Positions 29,391 to 38,750 of a stretch of DNA of 39,646 nt are shown piece by piece; position 1 is the first letter of the stretch; each line of letters begins with the position of its first letter. The DNA lies in the NCBI RefSeq assembly GCF_000227585.1, contig NZ_CAFB01000046.1:1-39646 (forward strand), given 5' to 3'. Under the pieces are notes generated by a model. It was not told the origin of the DNA, searched no databases, and saw nothing but the letters and a program-made list of their open reading frames with translations. This DNA comes from Candidatus Glomeribacter gigasporarum BEG34. GTDB taxonomy: Bacteria > Pseudomonadota > Gammaproteobacteria > Burkholderiales > Burkholderiaceae. Both the position numbers and the translations under genes were made by a program.

Positions 29391-30629
29391 TTAATGAGCC
29401 GCCCATTGCACCGAATTTAAATCAATGCCCTCCCGGTGCATCTCCCATAATGGAGACAAATCGCGCAGTCTGGCAATTTTCTGATTCACCAGGTCCACTA
29501 CGTAATCAATTTCCTGTTCCGTTGTAAAACGGCCTATTGAGAAACGGATTGAACTATGCGCCAGCTCGTCGTTTCGGCCCAGCGCGCGCAACACATACGA
29601 AGGTTCGAGCGAAGCCGAAGTACAGGCGGAACCTGAGGATACCGCAACATCCTTGATCGCCATCATTAAAGATTCGCCTTCGACAAAATTAAAGCTGACG
29701 TTCAGATGATGCGGCACGCGATGCTCAAGATCGCCATTGACATAAATTTCTTCAATTTCCTTCAATCCGGCCCATAAACGATTGCGCAGCGCGCGGATGC
29801 GCACGTTTTCAACCGCCATTTCCTCGCGCGCCAAGCGGAACGCTTCGCCCATGCCGACAATCTGGTGCGTTGCCAAGGTGCCCGAACGCATGCCCCGCTC
29901 ATGGCCGCCACCGTGCATCTGCGCCTCAAGGCGCACGCGCGGTTTGCGCCGCGCGTACAAAGCGCCGATGCCTTTAGGGCCGTACACCTTATGCGCAGAA
30001 AGAGACATCAGATCAACGTTCAGCGCATTCAGATCAATCTTGATCTTGCCCGCCGCCTGAGCGGCGTCAACATGGAAAATAATGCCTTTATCGCGGCAGA
30101 TCGCGCCCAGCTGCTCAATGTCCTGAATCACGCCAATCTCGTTATTGACCATCATCACCGAGGCCAGAATCGTGTCGCCGCGCAGCGCCTGTTTGAATTT
30201 TTCCATATCCAACAGGCCATTTTCCAGCACATCCAGATAACTCAGCTCAAAACCCTCCCGTTCAAGCGCGCGGCACGTATCCAGCACCGCCTTATGTTCG
30301 GTTTTCAACGTGAGAATGTGCTTGCCTTTGCGTTGATAAAAATGCGCGGTGCCTTTTAAGGCGAGATTGTCAGATTCAGTAGCGCCCGATGTCCAAATGA
30401 TTTCGCGCGGATCGCAATTGACCAGCGCAGCCACGTGCGCCCGCGCCTCTTCAACTGCGCGCTCCGCTTCCCAGCCATAGGCATGGCTGCGTGAGGCGGG
30501 ATTGCCATACTGCTCCTGCAAATAAGGGATCATTTTTTCGACCACGCGCGGATCGGCCGGCGTCGTCGCGCTATAGTCCATATAGATCGGAAGATGCAGC
30601 GTGGATATGAGCGGCTTAAAGTTGTGCAT
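29391..30629 (-). CDS. iscS: Cysteine desulfurase IscS
   Basis: A PLP enzyme that supplies sulfur to IscU and tRNA thiolation. [20 protein letters not shown] opens the protein, the PLP Lys is in [17 protein letters not shown] and the catalytic Cys in [19 protein letters not shown]. 412 residues. The operon order iscS-iscU-iscA-hscB-hscA-fdx is standard except that iscR, normally first, is missing. The putative promoter at 30677-30704 lies about 48 bp upstream. Confidence 0.97.
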   Translation of the reverse strand: MHNFKPLISTLHLPIYMDYSATTPADPRVVEKMIPYLQEQYGNPASRSHAYGWEAERAVEEARAHVAALVNCDPREIIWTSGATESDNLALKGTAHFYQRKGKHILTLKTEHKAVLDTCRALEREGFELSYLDVLENGLLDMEKFKQALRGDTILASVMMVNNEIGVIQDIEQLGAICRDKGIIFHVDAAQAAGKIKIDLNALNVDLMSLSAHKVYGPKGIGALYARRKPRVRLEAQMHGGGHERGMRSGTLATHQIVGMGEAFRLAREEMAVENVRIRALRNRLWAGLKEIEEIYVNGDLEHRVPHHLNVSFNFVEGESLMMAIKDVAVSSGSACTSASLEPSYVLRALGRNDELAHSSIRFSIGRFTTEQEIDYVVDLVNQKIARLRDLSPLWEMHREGIDLNSVQWAAH

Positions 30630-30676
30630 GAGCGTGCTCTAAAGCGTTGGACTCTGATATTTTTCTAGCTTCAAAC

Positions 30677-30704
30677 AGTATAAATAGGCAGGCAGATTAG
30701 TCAA
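30677..30704 (-). promoter_or_regulatory. Putative isc operon promoter
   Basis: On the minus strand TTGACT (30704-30699) and TATACT (30682-30677) are separated by 16 bp. The ACTTGACTAATCTGCC context resembles half of an IscR type-1 site (YYGACT...), but the second half is poor. If this is the old iscR promoter, loss of iscR has placed iscS directly under it. Inference from sequence only. Confidence 0.55.
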
Positions 30705-30709
30705 GTTTA

Positions 30710-30755
30710 GCTGTCTTCACGCTCGCGCCAGTGGAAAATCGACTGAAAAATGCTT
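30710..30755. repeat. Half copy of TA-flanked repeat at map stop
   Basis: Reading from the map stop TAA, AGCATTTTTCAGTCGATTTT and then CCACTGGCGCGAGCG match the hscB-side arm of the 28443-28515 element over about 45 bp. The second arm is absent or replaced by the isc promoter region. Confidence 0.7.
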
Positions 30756-31561
30756 TAGACGCTGTGGAATAATGCAGGCGGCTGAGGAGAGCCCGTTGAG
30801 ACGGTAAGCACTTCATATCCGGACGGCGTCACCAATACCGTATGCTCCCACTGCGCGGACAAGCTGCGATCCCGTGTTTTGACTGTCCACCGGTCAGACA
30901 TCGTGCGCGTTTCATGACCGCCTGCATTAATCATTGGCTCAATCGTAAAGATCATGCCGGCCTTGAGCTCAAGACCGGTACCCGGACGGCCGTAATGCAG
31001 TACTTGCGGCGCTTCGTGGAAAACGGTGCCAATGCCATGTCCGCAATATTCGCGCACAACACTGTAGCCGTGCGCATGCGCACGCTGCGCAATGGCATGG
31101 CCGATATCTCCAAGCCGCGCGCCGGGCCGCACCTGATGAATGCCGAGCCACATACATTCATAGGTTGTGTTCACTAAGCGCTTGGCCAGAATAGAACCCT
31201 CGCCGACGATAAACATCCGGCTGGTATCGCCAAAATAACCATTCTTGATCACTGTAATATCGATATTGAGAATATCACCATTTTTCAGCTTCTTATCGCC
31301 TGGGATGCCATGACAAATCACATCGTTGACTGAAATGCAGGTGGCTTTGGGATACGGCGGATAACCGGACGGCTGGTAATTCAGCGGCGCTGGAATGGTC
31401 TGTTGTTGTTCCCGCATATATACATGACACAAGCGGTCTAGCTCAGCGGTGGTGACGCCCGCGCGCACAAAGGGCGCAATGTAATCGAGCACTTCGCTGG
31501 CGAGCTGTCCGGCGATTCGCATCCGGGCGATATCCTGTTCGTTCTTGAGCGTAATCTGCAT
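30755..31561 (-). CDS. map: Methionine aminopeptidase, type I
   Basis: Removes the N-terminal Met from nascent proteins. The metal ligands are in ILNIDITVIKNGYFGDTSRM (two Asp), GHGIGTVFHEAP (His), IFTIEPMIN (Glu) and QWEHTVLVT (Glu). 268 residues is standard. The stop coincides with a repeat end. It is not next to rpsB-tsf here, which is its usual place in related genomes. Confidence 0.97.
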   Translation of the reverse strand: MQITLKNEQDIARMRIAGQLASEVLDYIAPFVRAGVTTAELDRLCHVYMREQQQTIPAPLNYQPSGYPPYPKATCISVNDVICHGIPGDKKLKNGDILNIDITVIKNGYFGDTSRMFIVGEGSILAKRLVNTTYECMWLGIHQVRPGARLGDIGHAIAQRAHAHGYSVVREYCGHGIGTVFHEAPQVLHYGRPGTGLELKAGMIFTIEPMINAGGHETRTMSDRWTVKTRDRSLSAQWEHTVLVTPSGYEVLTVSTGSPQPPALFHSV

Positions 31562-31667
31562 GGCGCACTCTGGTGATTTTTAAACCCATTTGTTCAAAAC
31601 ATGAAAAATATTACACTTGCGCCACAGGCCCATTGATGTCCATCCGATCCATTCAGCGAGACGCCCA

Positions 31668-32861
31668 GTGTCCGATTTTCCTTCTTCATCCTCTGCAAAG
31701 CGCTCTGTACAAACTGAAATTCTCCATCCGCGCGAAGATATGCTCGCAGGCTGGGACGCGCTGGCCGCGCCGGTCACGCGCGCGGCGACCGTCGTGCATC
31801 CAAGCACCGCCTCATTACGCGCGGTGGATTGGCGCAAGCCTGCGCAATGGTCGTATGGCATACACGGAACGCCGGTTTCCAGAACGCTGGGGGCAAGACT
31901 TGCGGCGCTTGAAGGCGGCGACCACGCATTATTACAACCCTCCGGCCTCGCCGCGATTGTGAATATCAGTCTCGGTCTGCTCCAGCAAGGAGACGATGTA
32001 TTAATACCGGACAATGTATACGGCCCCAGCCGCGAACACGGCGACTGGCTCCGGAAATTCGGCATTTCGGCGCGCTATTATGATCCACTGATGGGCGCGG
32101 ATATCGCGCGGCTGATTCAGCCGAACACGCGCCTGATTTGGATCGAAGCGCCCGGCTCAGTGACAATGGAAGTCCCCGATGTGCGCGCAATCACAAGCGC
32201 AGCGCGCGCGCATGGCGTCCATACCGCGCTGGATAATACCTGGTCCGCCGGCGTTGCCTTCAAACCGTTCGATCATGGATGCGATATTTCCATGCAGGCG
32301 CTGACAAAATATCCATCGGGCGGCAGCGATGTGTTAATGGGCGTCACCATTACGCGCGATTACGATCTGCATCTGAAACTGAAACGCGCGCGCATGATGC
32401 TTGGGTTTAATGTGTCCGCCGACGATTGCGCGCTCGTATTACGCAATCTGCCCAGCACCGCGCTGCGTTATGCCGCGCATGGGCGCAGCGCGCTGGCGAT
32501 TGCGCACTGGCTGAAAATGCGCTCCGAAATAGAGAAAGTGCTGCATCCAGCGCTGCCGGATTGCGGCGGACACGCGCACTGGAAGCGCGATTTCAGCGGT
32601 TCGGGCGGACTGTTTTCAGTGGTTTTCAACGCCGCCTTCACACAGGCGCAAACCGACGCTTTTATCGAAGGCTTGACGCTTTTCAAGATCGGCTTCAGTT
32701 GGGGAGGCGCGCATAGTCTTGTCGCGCCTTATGAACTCTCGGCGGAACGCAATACCTGGCCGCACCGCGGCGCGCTGGTGCGCTTTTTTATCGGTCTGGA
32801 AGAGGAAAATGATCTGCGCGCCGATCTTGAGCACAGCATGGCGCGTCATTTGACGGCGTGA
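31668..32861 (+). CDS. metC: Cystathionine beta-lyase
   Basis: A PLP enzyme converting cystathionine to homocysteine in methionine synthesis. Cys/Met-metabolism family motifs: YGIHGTPVSRTLGARLAALE, DNTWSAGVAFKPFDHG, and the PLP Lys in SMQALTKYPSGGSDVLMG. The likely start is GTG at 31668 (then SDFPSSSSAKRSVQTEILHP), aligning with relatives; a TTG at 31617 is the alternative. About 398 residues. Its 3' end overlaps the convergent phyH by 74 bp. Confidence 0.93.
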   Translation: MSDFPSSSSAKRSVQTEILHPREDMLAGWDALAAPVTRAATVVHPSTASLRAVDWRKPAQWSYGIHGTPVSRTLGARLAALEGGDHALLQPSGLAAIVNISLGLLQQGDDVLIPDNVYGPSREHGDWLRKFGISARYYDPLMGADIARLIQPNTRLIWIEAPGSVTMEVPDVRAITSAARAHGVHTALDNTWSAGVAFKPFDHGCDISMQALTKYPSGGSDVLMGVTITRDYDLHLKLKRARMMLGFNVSADDCALVLRNLPSTALRYAAHGRSALAIAHWLKMRSEIEKVLHPALPDCGGHAHWKRDFSGSGGLFSVVFNAAFTQAQTDAFIEGLTLFKIGFSWGGAHSLVAPYELSAERNTWPHRGALVRFFIGLEEENDLRADLEHSMARHLTA

Positions 32862-33621
32862 GCGCCACTTCAGGCATTGAAGCGGAACGCGAGCCCGGTA
32901 AAGGCGGATTGCTGCTGCCGTGATAAGCGAACGCCAGAGAGTATTTGATTTTATTGCTGAAATTCGCGCCAGCCGCATGCAAAGTATTGCAGTGAAAGAA
33001 AACCGCATCGCCCGCGCCCAGCGCAGGCAAGACAGCGGTTTGAAGCAGCGCCGCCATCTCTGGATGATGTTCCGGGCGAGCGTGGAAGAATTGGGCGTGA
33101 TCAAAACAATCGGAGGGCAGCGCGATTCGATGCGAACCAGGCACAAAGCGCAGCGCGCCGTTGCGAACGGTTTCGGACTCAAGCGCGAGCCACGCCGAGA
33201 TCAGATTGTTGCGCTTAAATGACCAGTAACGCGCGTCCCGATGCCAGCCCGTTAAGCTGCCATACACCGGATGCTTTGTCATAATGCAATTGTGGTGGGC
33301 TTTTGTGAGCATGACCGGCTCGCCAAAGTACATCTGCATCCAATCGACAATACTCGGCCATGCGGCCCAGCAGCGGAATACGCGATCCCGGTCATAGGCA
33401 TTGAGCAGGCGGCGCACGGTTTCGCCGCCCCCCGCCCGCCGTGAAGCGGGCGCGCCGGGATAATGTAAATCCGCCTCGTATTCAAGGGGCGCGGCCTTGG
33501 CAAGCAACTGCGCGCGCGCGGCGCGCCTGATTTCGGCGCAGCGCGCCGCATCCGCCAGCGCGCGTATCACGACAAATCCGTGCGATTTGAGCGTTGCGAT
33601 TTGTTCCAGTGCCTTACTCAT
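32788..33621 (-). CDS. Phytanoyl-CoA dioxygenase (PhyH) family protein
   Basis: A non-heme Fe(II)/2-oxoglutarate-dependent oxygenase of unknown substrate. The metal facial triad is visible as the HxD in TGWHRDARYW and a distal His in CNTLHAAGAN; ALRFVPGSHRIALP lies between. 277 residues. The start overlaps the end of plsY by 8 bp, suggesting co-transcription. The last 25 or so residues are antisense to metC. Substrate cannot be inferred. Confidence 0.88.
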   Translation of the reverse strand: MSKALEQIATLKSHGFVVIRALADAARCAEIRRAARAQLLAKAAPLEYEADLHYPGAPASRRAGGGETVRRLLNAYDRDRVFRCWAAWPSIVDWMQMYFGEPVMLTKAHHNCIMTKHPVYGSLTGWHRDARYWSFKRNNLISAWLALESETVRNGALRFVPGSHRIALPSDCFDHAQFFHARPEHHPEMAALLQTAVLPALGAGDAVFFHCNTLHAAGANFSNKIKYSLAFAYHGSSNPPLPGSRSASMPEVALTPSNDAPCCAQDRRADHFPLPDR

Positions 33622-34243
33622 CCGCTTTTTGTCCGATTCTGGGTTCAGTGCCGCAACACAGATGATGAATATTTGAGCGGTGCCGGAAGACCAGTATGCC
33701 GCTGATGATGATCAGCGCTGCCGAGAGGATATTCGGACCAAAGATCAACATTTGGTAAAGGGGCGCAAATACCGCTGTGACAAGCGCCGCGAGCGATGAA
33801 TAGCGAAAGAAAAATGCGATGATGCACCAGGTCGCCGCGCTGGCCGCGCCGAGCGCTGGATGAATGGCGAACAGAATGCCGGCTGCGGTTGACACGCCCC
33901 GGCCGCCCCTGAACCGGAAAAAAACCGGCCATACATGACCCATAAAGACGCTGAGCGCTGCAAGCGCAATGACTTCATTGCCCAATCCAGAGGATGCTCC
34001 AAATCGTCTGAGCGCGCAGGCGGCGACCCATACCGCCAGCCCTCCCTTGCCGGCATCGCCGGCGAATGTGAGCGCGGCGGCGCGCAGGCTGCCGCTGCGT
34101 AGTACATTGGTCGCGCCCGGATTTCCGGAACCATAGCTGCGCGGGTCGGCCAGCTTCATTGCTTTGCTGACCACAAGCGCAAATGGCGCCGACCCGATCA
34201 AATAAGCGAATAAGGCCACACTTAAATACATCATCCCATTCAT
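33614..34243 (-). CDS. plsY: Glycerol-3-phosphate acyltransferase PlsY
   Basis: Transfers acyl from acyl-phosphate to glycerol-3-phosphate, the first step of phospholipid synthesis, in the inner membrane. Conserved motifs: YGSGNPGATNVLR, FAGDAGKGGLAV and FRFRGGRGVSTAAG, with multiple hydrophobic helices. The start may be the ATG at 34243, or one of two ATGs three and four codons later that align better with relatives. At 34243 the start codon overlaps the divergent ldcA start by two bases. Confidence 0.95.
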   Translation of the reverse strand: MNGMMYLSVALFAYLIGSAPFALVVSKAMKLADPRSYGSGNPGATNVLRSGSLRAAALTFAGDAGKGGLAVWVAACALRRFGASSGLGNEVIALAALSVFMGHVWPVFFRFRGGRGVSTAAGILFAIHPALGAASAATWCIIAFFFRYSSLAALVTAVFAPLYQMLIFGPNILSAALIIISGILVFRHRSNIHHLCCGTEPRIGQKADE

Positions 34244-35180
34244 GATAGAGACACCCTGTATCGTTTCACTCGTTGCTCCATCCGGTTATCCAAGGAATCA
34301 AGAGGCGCTTGCGCGCGGACTGCGATGGCTGCGCGCGCGCGGGTGCCAAATTGATAATACCCATGCAGTGCAGCGGCGTTACCAGCGTTTTGCGGGCACC
34401 GACGACGAGCGGGCAGCCGATTTGAACCGGCTGGCGAGTCCGGATCGCGCGCGGCCCGATATCGTGCTTGCGGTGCGCGGTGGTTATGGCGCCACGCGCA
34501 TTTTGCCAAAGCTGGATTACGGGGGCTTGCGGCGACGTTTCGCGGGAACGCCCAGTATGTTCATCGGCTATAGCGATTTCACCGCAATTCAAATGGCACT
34601 GCTCGCACAGGCCTCATTGATCACTTTCGCCGGGCCAATGTTATGCAGCGATTTCGGCGCTGAATGTCCGGACGCATTGACGCTGCGCCATTTCCAGCGC
34701 GCGCTTGACCACCCGCATATTACGGTGCGTTGCAATAGACCACAGACGCAACCGGTTCACGTCAGCGGACCCTTATGGGGGGGCAATCTCGCCATTCTCG
34801 CGTCGCTCACTGGCACGCCTTATTTGCCGGAAATCGACGGCGGAATCCTGTTTACCGAAGATGTCGGCGAGCATCCATACCGGATTGAACGTATGCTGTA
34901 TCAACTGCATCTTGCCGGCACACTCGCGCGCCAGCAAGCGCTTGTGCTCGGCGATTTTAATGAATTCCGCCTGAGCGAAGCGGATAACGGATACGATCTT
35001 GCGGCAATGATTGAACAGTTACGCACTGTGATCGGCATCCCTATCGTGACGGGCCTGCCATTCGGGCATGGCAGTCAGCGGGTCACTTTACCGATTGGCG
35101 CGCCGGCCCGCCTAATGACCGATCCGCAAGGTTTTACGCTGACCGCATGGGATTATCCGCACGCCTCAACATGCGAATAG
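34242..35180 (+). CDS. ldcA: Muramoyltetrapeptide carboxypeptidase (LD-carboxypeptidase)
   Basis: A cytoplasmic S66 serine peptidase that trims recycled murein tetrapeptides. LVAPSGYPRNQEALARGL opens the protein; the nucleophile Ser is in FIGYSDFTAIQ, the Glu in FTEDVGEHPYRIERM and the His in LPFGHGSQRVTLPIG. 312 residues is normal. The start lies within the plsY start codon on the other strand, so each gene's promoter must lie in the other's coding sequence. Confidence 0.95.
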   Translation: MIETPCIVSLVAPSGYPRNQEALARGLRWLRARGCQIDNTHAVQRRYQRFAGTDDERAADLNRLASPDRARPDIVLAVRGGYGATRILPKLDYGGLRRRFAGTPSMFIGYSDFTAIQMALLAQASLITFAGPMLCSDFGAECPDALTLRHFQRALDHPHITVRCNRPQTQPVHVSGPLWGGNLAILASLTGTPYLPEIDGGILFTEDVGEHPYRIERMLYQLHLAGTLARQQALVLGDFNEFRLSEADNGYDLAAMIEQLRTVIGIPIVTGLPFGHGSQRVTLPIGAPARLMTDPQGFTLTAWDYPHASTCE

Positions 35181-35217
35181 CATCCATCGGGAAGTGGGAA
35201 GGGAGAAAGAAGACGAA

Positions 35218-35466
35218 TCAGAAGAACGTTTTGACCAGTATCGCAACGATGCCTGCGCCGATAATCCCAAGTCCCCATTTAATGGCCGCCATCTCAGCGC
35301 GCAGAACCTCAAATCTAGCCTCCACGCCCTTGCGCAGCAATTCATTGTCCTTGCGCAAATCTCTTATTTCATTACGTAAAAGGTCGAACTTGGAATCTAC
35401 ACGTTGCTCCAAGGCAGCGACATCTTGTTTAGTCGCCAGTGCTGCCGCCTCATGCGAGGCTCGCAC
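35218..35466 (-). pseudogene. DUF1640-like coiled-coil membrane protein, 5' truncated
   Basis: A heptad-rich coiled coil (KQDVAALEQRVDSKFDLLRN) followed by a C-terminal transmembrane helix (WGLGIIGAGIVAILVKTFF), the architecture of DUF1640/CCDC90-type proteins. The open frame begins at a GTG, but homologous-looking sequence continues upstream as EEQAEALTDTVRASHEA to about 35497 and is then interrupted by stops. The first ~20 codons have been lost at the IS21 boundary (35522). Could still be expressed as a short form. Function unknown. Confidence 0.65.
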
Positions 35467-35632
35467 AGTGTCAGTGAGCGCTTCTGCCTGCTCTTCCTAA
35501 ACCGTCTACGGGGCTACGCCCTGTAAAGTTCAGTTGAAAAATGACCCCCTAGTGGAGTGAACCCCTGAGACTGGACAGCTTAGAGGAGAAAAATTGATAC
35601 GCTTGCTAGGTCCTTTTCAGAGGCACAGCACG

Positions 35633-35995
35633 ATGTCAACAAGAAGTCTGTATCGTCGGCACAGTCCACAATTCAAGTGGCCACTGTGCGCGGATATTCG
35701 GAACGGCAAGATCGGACGGCGCGAAGCCAAGCGTACTTATCAAATTTTAGCCAACCTGATTCAGTTGTGGCTAAGCCAATATGATCGTGGCGAGCTGAAC
35801 GTCGAGGAAGCAGCCGCCACGACGATCTCGGAATACGGAGCCCAAATTGCAGCATTCGAGCGCAAGGTCGGTCCACTCACAATGGAGATCGACTTGCTTA
35901 AAAAAATGCCACGGCTGCGACCCGAAAGCAGCAACGAGCCCTCATCTATCATCAGCGGCCCACTGCCTGCGGGGTCCAACGGGGGTGTCAGATGA
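35633..35995 (+). CDS. IS3-family transposase OrfA
   Basis: The DNA-binding subunit of an IS3-family transposase. MSTRSLYRRHSPQFKWPLCA, then a helix-turn-helix (IGRREAKRTYQILANLIQLW) and a leucine-zipper-like tail (ISEYGAQIAAFERKVGPLTM). A TTG at 35594 with an AGGAG site just upstream is an alternative start. The end overlaps orfB by 4 bp (ATGA). The reading frame appears intact, but the partner OrfB is not. Confidence 0.85.
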   Translation: MSTRSLYRRHSPQFKWPLCADIRNGKIGRREAKRTYQILANLIQLWLSQYDRGELNVEEAAATTISEYGAQIAAFERKVGPLTMEIDLLKKMPRLRPESSNEPSSIISGPLPAGSNGGVR

Positions 35996-36745
35996 TCCAA
36001 CTTCCCCGTAGCACTTTTTATGATCGTGCAGGCACCCCCTCTTCCCCCTGCTTGAGCGACGCACGACTCCTTGAGCGGATCGGGTGCATTCAGGACGCAC
36101 TCTCCGGTGACGGGTATCGCCGTGTGACCTGCGCCCTGCAAGCACAGGGCTATGGTATCCATCACAAGCGGGTCGCCCGAATCATGAGGCAACCCGGTTT
36201 GGGGATCCAACCTAAACGCCGGTTCGTTCGTACCACAGATCGTCAGCATGACGGGCCGGTGTTTCCCAATCTGCACCGCAGAAAGGGGGGTTGTCTATTT
36301 GGCGGTGATTCTGGATGCCTGTAGCCGCAAGGTCATCGGATATGCCCTCGGGCGACAGATCGATACCCAGCTCACGCTGGCTGCCCTGAAAGCGGCGGGC
36401 ATTCAACGTCGACCTGTGCCAGGCACCTGTATTCATCATAGCGACCGAGGCTGTCAATAGGCGAGCGCAGAATATCGCCGTGCCCTGCATGAATACGGTC
36501 TGATGGGCTCTATGAGCTCAGTTGCCAACCCCTACGACAATGCGCAAGCAGAAAGCTTGATGAAAACGCTCAAGGTTGAGGAAGTCTATTTAGCCGGCTA
36601 TGAATCCTTTTCAGATGTAGCAGCGCGGCGACCGATATTTATTGAGGAGGTCTACAATACCAAGCGCTTACACTCAGCTCTAGGCTATTTATCTCCCCAT
36701 CCATTTGAAGTAAAACGTGCTCGGCAAGTGGGTCAATTTTCATAG
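35992..36745 (+). pseudogene. IS3-family transposase OrfB (DDE integrase), broken
   Basis: The N-terminal HTH_21-like part (MIQLPRSTFYDRAG, GDGYRRVTCALQAQGY) is followed at about 36290 by a frame change and the loss of the segment carrying the first catalytic Asp (normally W.ADITYI). The second frame resumes YLAVILDACSRKVIGYALGR; a TAT-to-TAG nonsense change interrupts HHSDRGCQ|ASAEYRR at 36458-36460. The end NPYDNAQAESLMKTLKVEEV holds the catalytic Glu. At least two lesions, so non-functional. Confidence 0.88.
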
Positions 36746-36789
36746 CTCAAGCTGTCCAGTTCCAGGGGTTCACTCCAGACTGACCCTTT

Positions 36790-37350
36790 TTCATGAGGTT
36801 GGACAGCCATTCAAAAAGCAGGGGGTCTGGCTTTGGGATCGATGGGCACGTAGCCCATCTCGTTGATCCCGATGAAAAGGGAGTAGAGCAGTGGGTTCAT
36901 CCGGCGGCTTGTAAAGGTGTGGGCGAGCGCCTTGAGTCAGGCGCTAGCGAGGTTCACGGACTTGAAGCCGCGGACTGAGGGAGCGATGTTGCAAGGCGCG
37001 ATAGGGGAGTTCCGGAGCCAGGTGAGATTTGCCGGAGCCGCCTACGATGAGCCCATTTTCACAGTGGCCTACCAATTTCAGTGGTTTTGCCTGTTCAAAT
37101 CGTGTGAGGTTGATCGGCAAGCCGGCACCCTCGCACTCCTCGAGGGAGTGGAGAGGGGGGCGCTGAGCCCGCTGCATCCGGTACGCGAAAGAGCGGCTTT
37201 GGCGGTAAGCGACTTCGCAGCTGAATGGCCCTCCGGACCTCTGGGACGAATCGGCGGCGTTCAGGAGGCAAGGGCCTGTATTCCTCGAAGGATGGCCCCA
37301 TGCCGGTATAGCCAAGTGCTGGCCATTGTGCGGCGATGTGTCATGCAACA
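36790..37350 (-). pseudogene. istB remnant (IS21 helper ATPase)
   Basis: Walker A-like NGLIVGGSGKSHLA and, further on, INEMGYVPIDPKA with a one-base shift into LLFEWLSNLMKKG match IstB, the AAA ATPase partner of IstA. Several frame changes are needed, and the C-terminal ~60 codons are missing at the IS3 junction. The plus-strand frame over the same DNA is a shadow. Confidence 0.7.
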
Positions 37351-37429
37351 GGGGCCTGTCCTGCTGGTAAAAGCGCCTGGTGGTCGCTCCTGCAATCGCC
37401 TGTGGGGGGATCGGCAGGGGTCGCCCGGA

Positions 37430-38750
37430 AGCATCGCAGGGGGGTGTGAGCTGGTGTTGAGGCGGTCAATGAGACTGAAGCATTGCAGGCGCCTGGTCTG
37501 AGCGCATCCGCACAAGCGAGCTCGACCGGGTCCAGGCCGTGCTCCGGTCTGGCCCATAAAACCTGGATGAGTGGCTGGGCGCATCCGGATGAGCGCTCAG
37601 TGGTTTTTCCAGGGCGGCCAGTGCAGGCGGCTTTTTCCAATGCTTGAAGGGGGCGCCGGGCTTGTATTTCAGCGCTGGAAGGTCATGAAGCCCCTCGTAG
37701 CGTGTCTGGCTCATGCTTACCCCTCCCCTTCTCCCTGACATCGCACGACAAGCCGGTGGGCGTAGACCCTGATTTCGACCCGTTCAGTGACAAGGCGCAG
37801 TCCACGCGGTATCGGTGGGGGTCAGAACAGATCAGGCGGGGGGGCGTGACGACGGGGGGGCAGCTTGTCAGAGTCAAAAGGGGATCGATCAGCGAATCCA
37901 CGGGGCTTTTCTTCCGGATCGGCCTGCCAGACGGTCCTGGTTTTGAAATGCACGTGCTGAGTACGCTTGGCCCAACTGAGGCCGTGGGGAAAAAAGTGAG
38001 GGCGGGCTGTCCTGACCTGCCTTTCAACCGCCCCTTTCTCATGAGGGGCAGGGGGTGTGCGGGCAATCGGGGTCAAAACGTCGTGACGGGCCCATTCCAG
38101 GAAGCGGCGGTTGAATTCCCGACTCTGGCCTGACAGGCGCTTCCAGACGACCGTTTGGGGATGGTCGTCCATCCCGTTCGCGCCCATTCCATTGAACAAC
38201 TGGAAGGCTGGATCAGGGCCTCCCTCCGCATTTCCAACGGCGCGTTCCGATAGGCCACCCGGAAAAATAGACCGCTGTAGCACAGATGAAAATGGGCAAT
38301 CTTGAGCTTGACCCACTCTCCAGCTCACTGGATGGCTTCTTCGCTCCCCTCCCATTGAAACGGATTCACCGGCACCATGTGCGGTACGAAGGCTTTTCGA
38401 GGCTTGCCTGAGTCTGACTCGTGCGTCCACTTCCGAACACAGGCGCGGACGGGCGTATCAGCGCCTGTAAAGCCCGCTTCACCTCGTTCCTACAACTTGC
38501 GGGCCGTCTGCCTGTAGGACACAGGCGCTTTCCTGTCCGCTTCCAGTGTGCTCAACAGCCAGCCCCGGTCCGCTTCCAGCACCGGATCAACCGCTTGGCG
38601 CCGCTTATAGCGCTGGCTTGTCTCTTTCCCACGTATGCGCTTCTTGACGCTCGCCTTCGATCTCTTCAATTCCCGCCCAATCGTTTTACATCCTTTGCCC
38701 TCTCCGGGATACAGACGCCGATTCTTTGCAAGGGTTTCCACAATATACAT
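37430..38750 (-). pseudogene. istA remnant (IS21 transposase)
   Basis: Pieces in successive frames: N-terminal helix-turn-helix (MYIVETLAKNRRLYPGEGKG, ending EADRKAPVSYRQTARKL), the integrase core (LIQAFQLFNGMG-like, then REFNRRFLEWARHDVLTPIA, PPAPHEKGAVERQV) and the C-terminal LPALKYKPGAPFKHW and HGLDPVELACADALRPG. Multiple frameshifts and gaps make it non-functional. The order and orientation are those of intact IS21 elements. Confidence 0.78.

Larger units (their letters stand above)
35553..36777 (+). mobile_element. IS3-family element, transposase inactivated
   Basis: Inverted ends: TGGAGTGAACCCCTGAGACT then GGACAGCTT at left (35553-35581) and, read inward from the right (36777-36749), TGGAGTGAACCCCTGGAACT then GGACAGCTT. 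It encodes an intact orfA and a broken orfB. No matching flanking duplication, consistent with insertion plus adjacent deletion in the IS21 element. Confidence 0.88.

Noticed and set aside
36917-37501. 194-codon plus-strand frame in the IS21 region
   Set aside because: The opposite strand carries recognisable IstB and IstA pieces; the plus frame has no domain or ribosome site.
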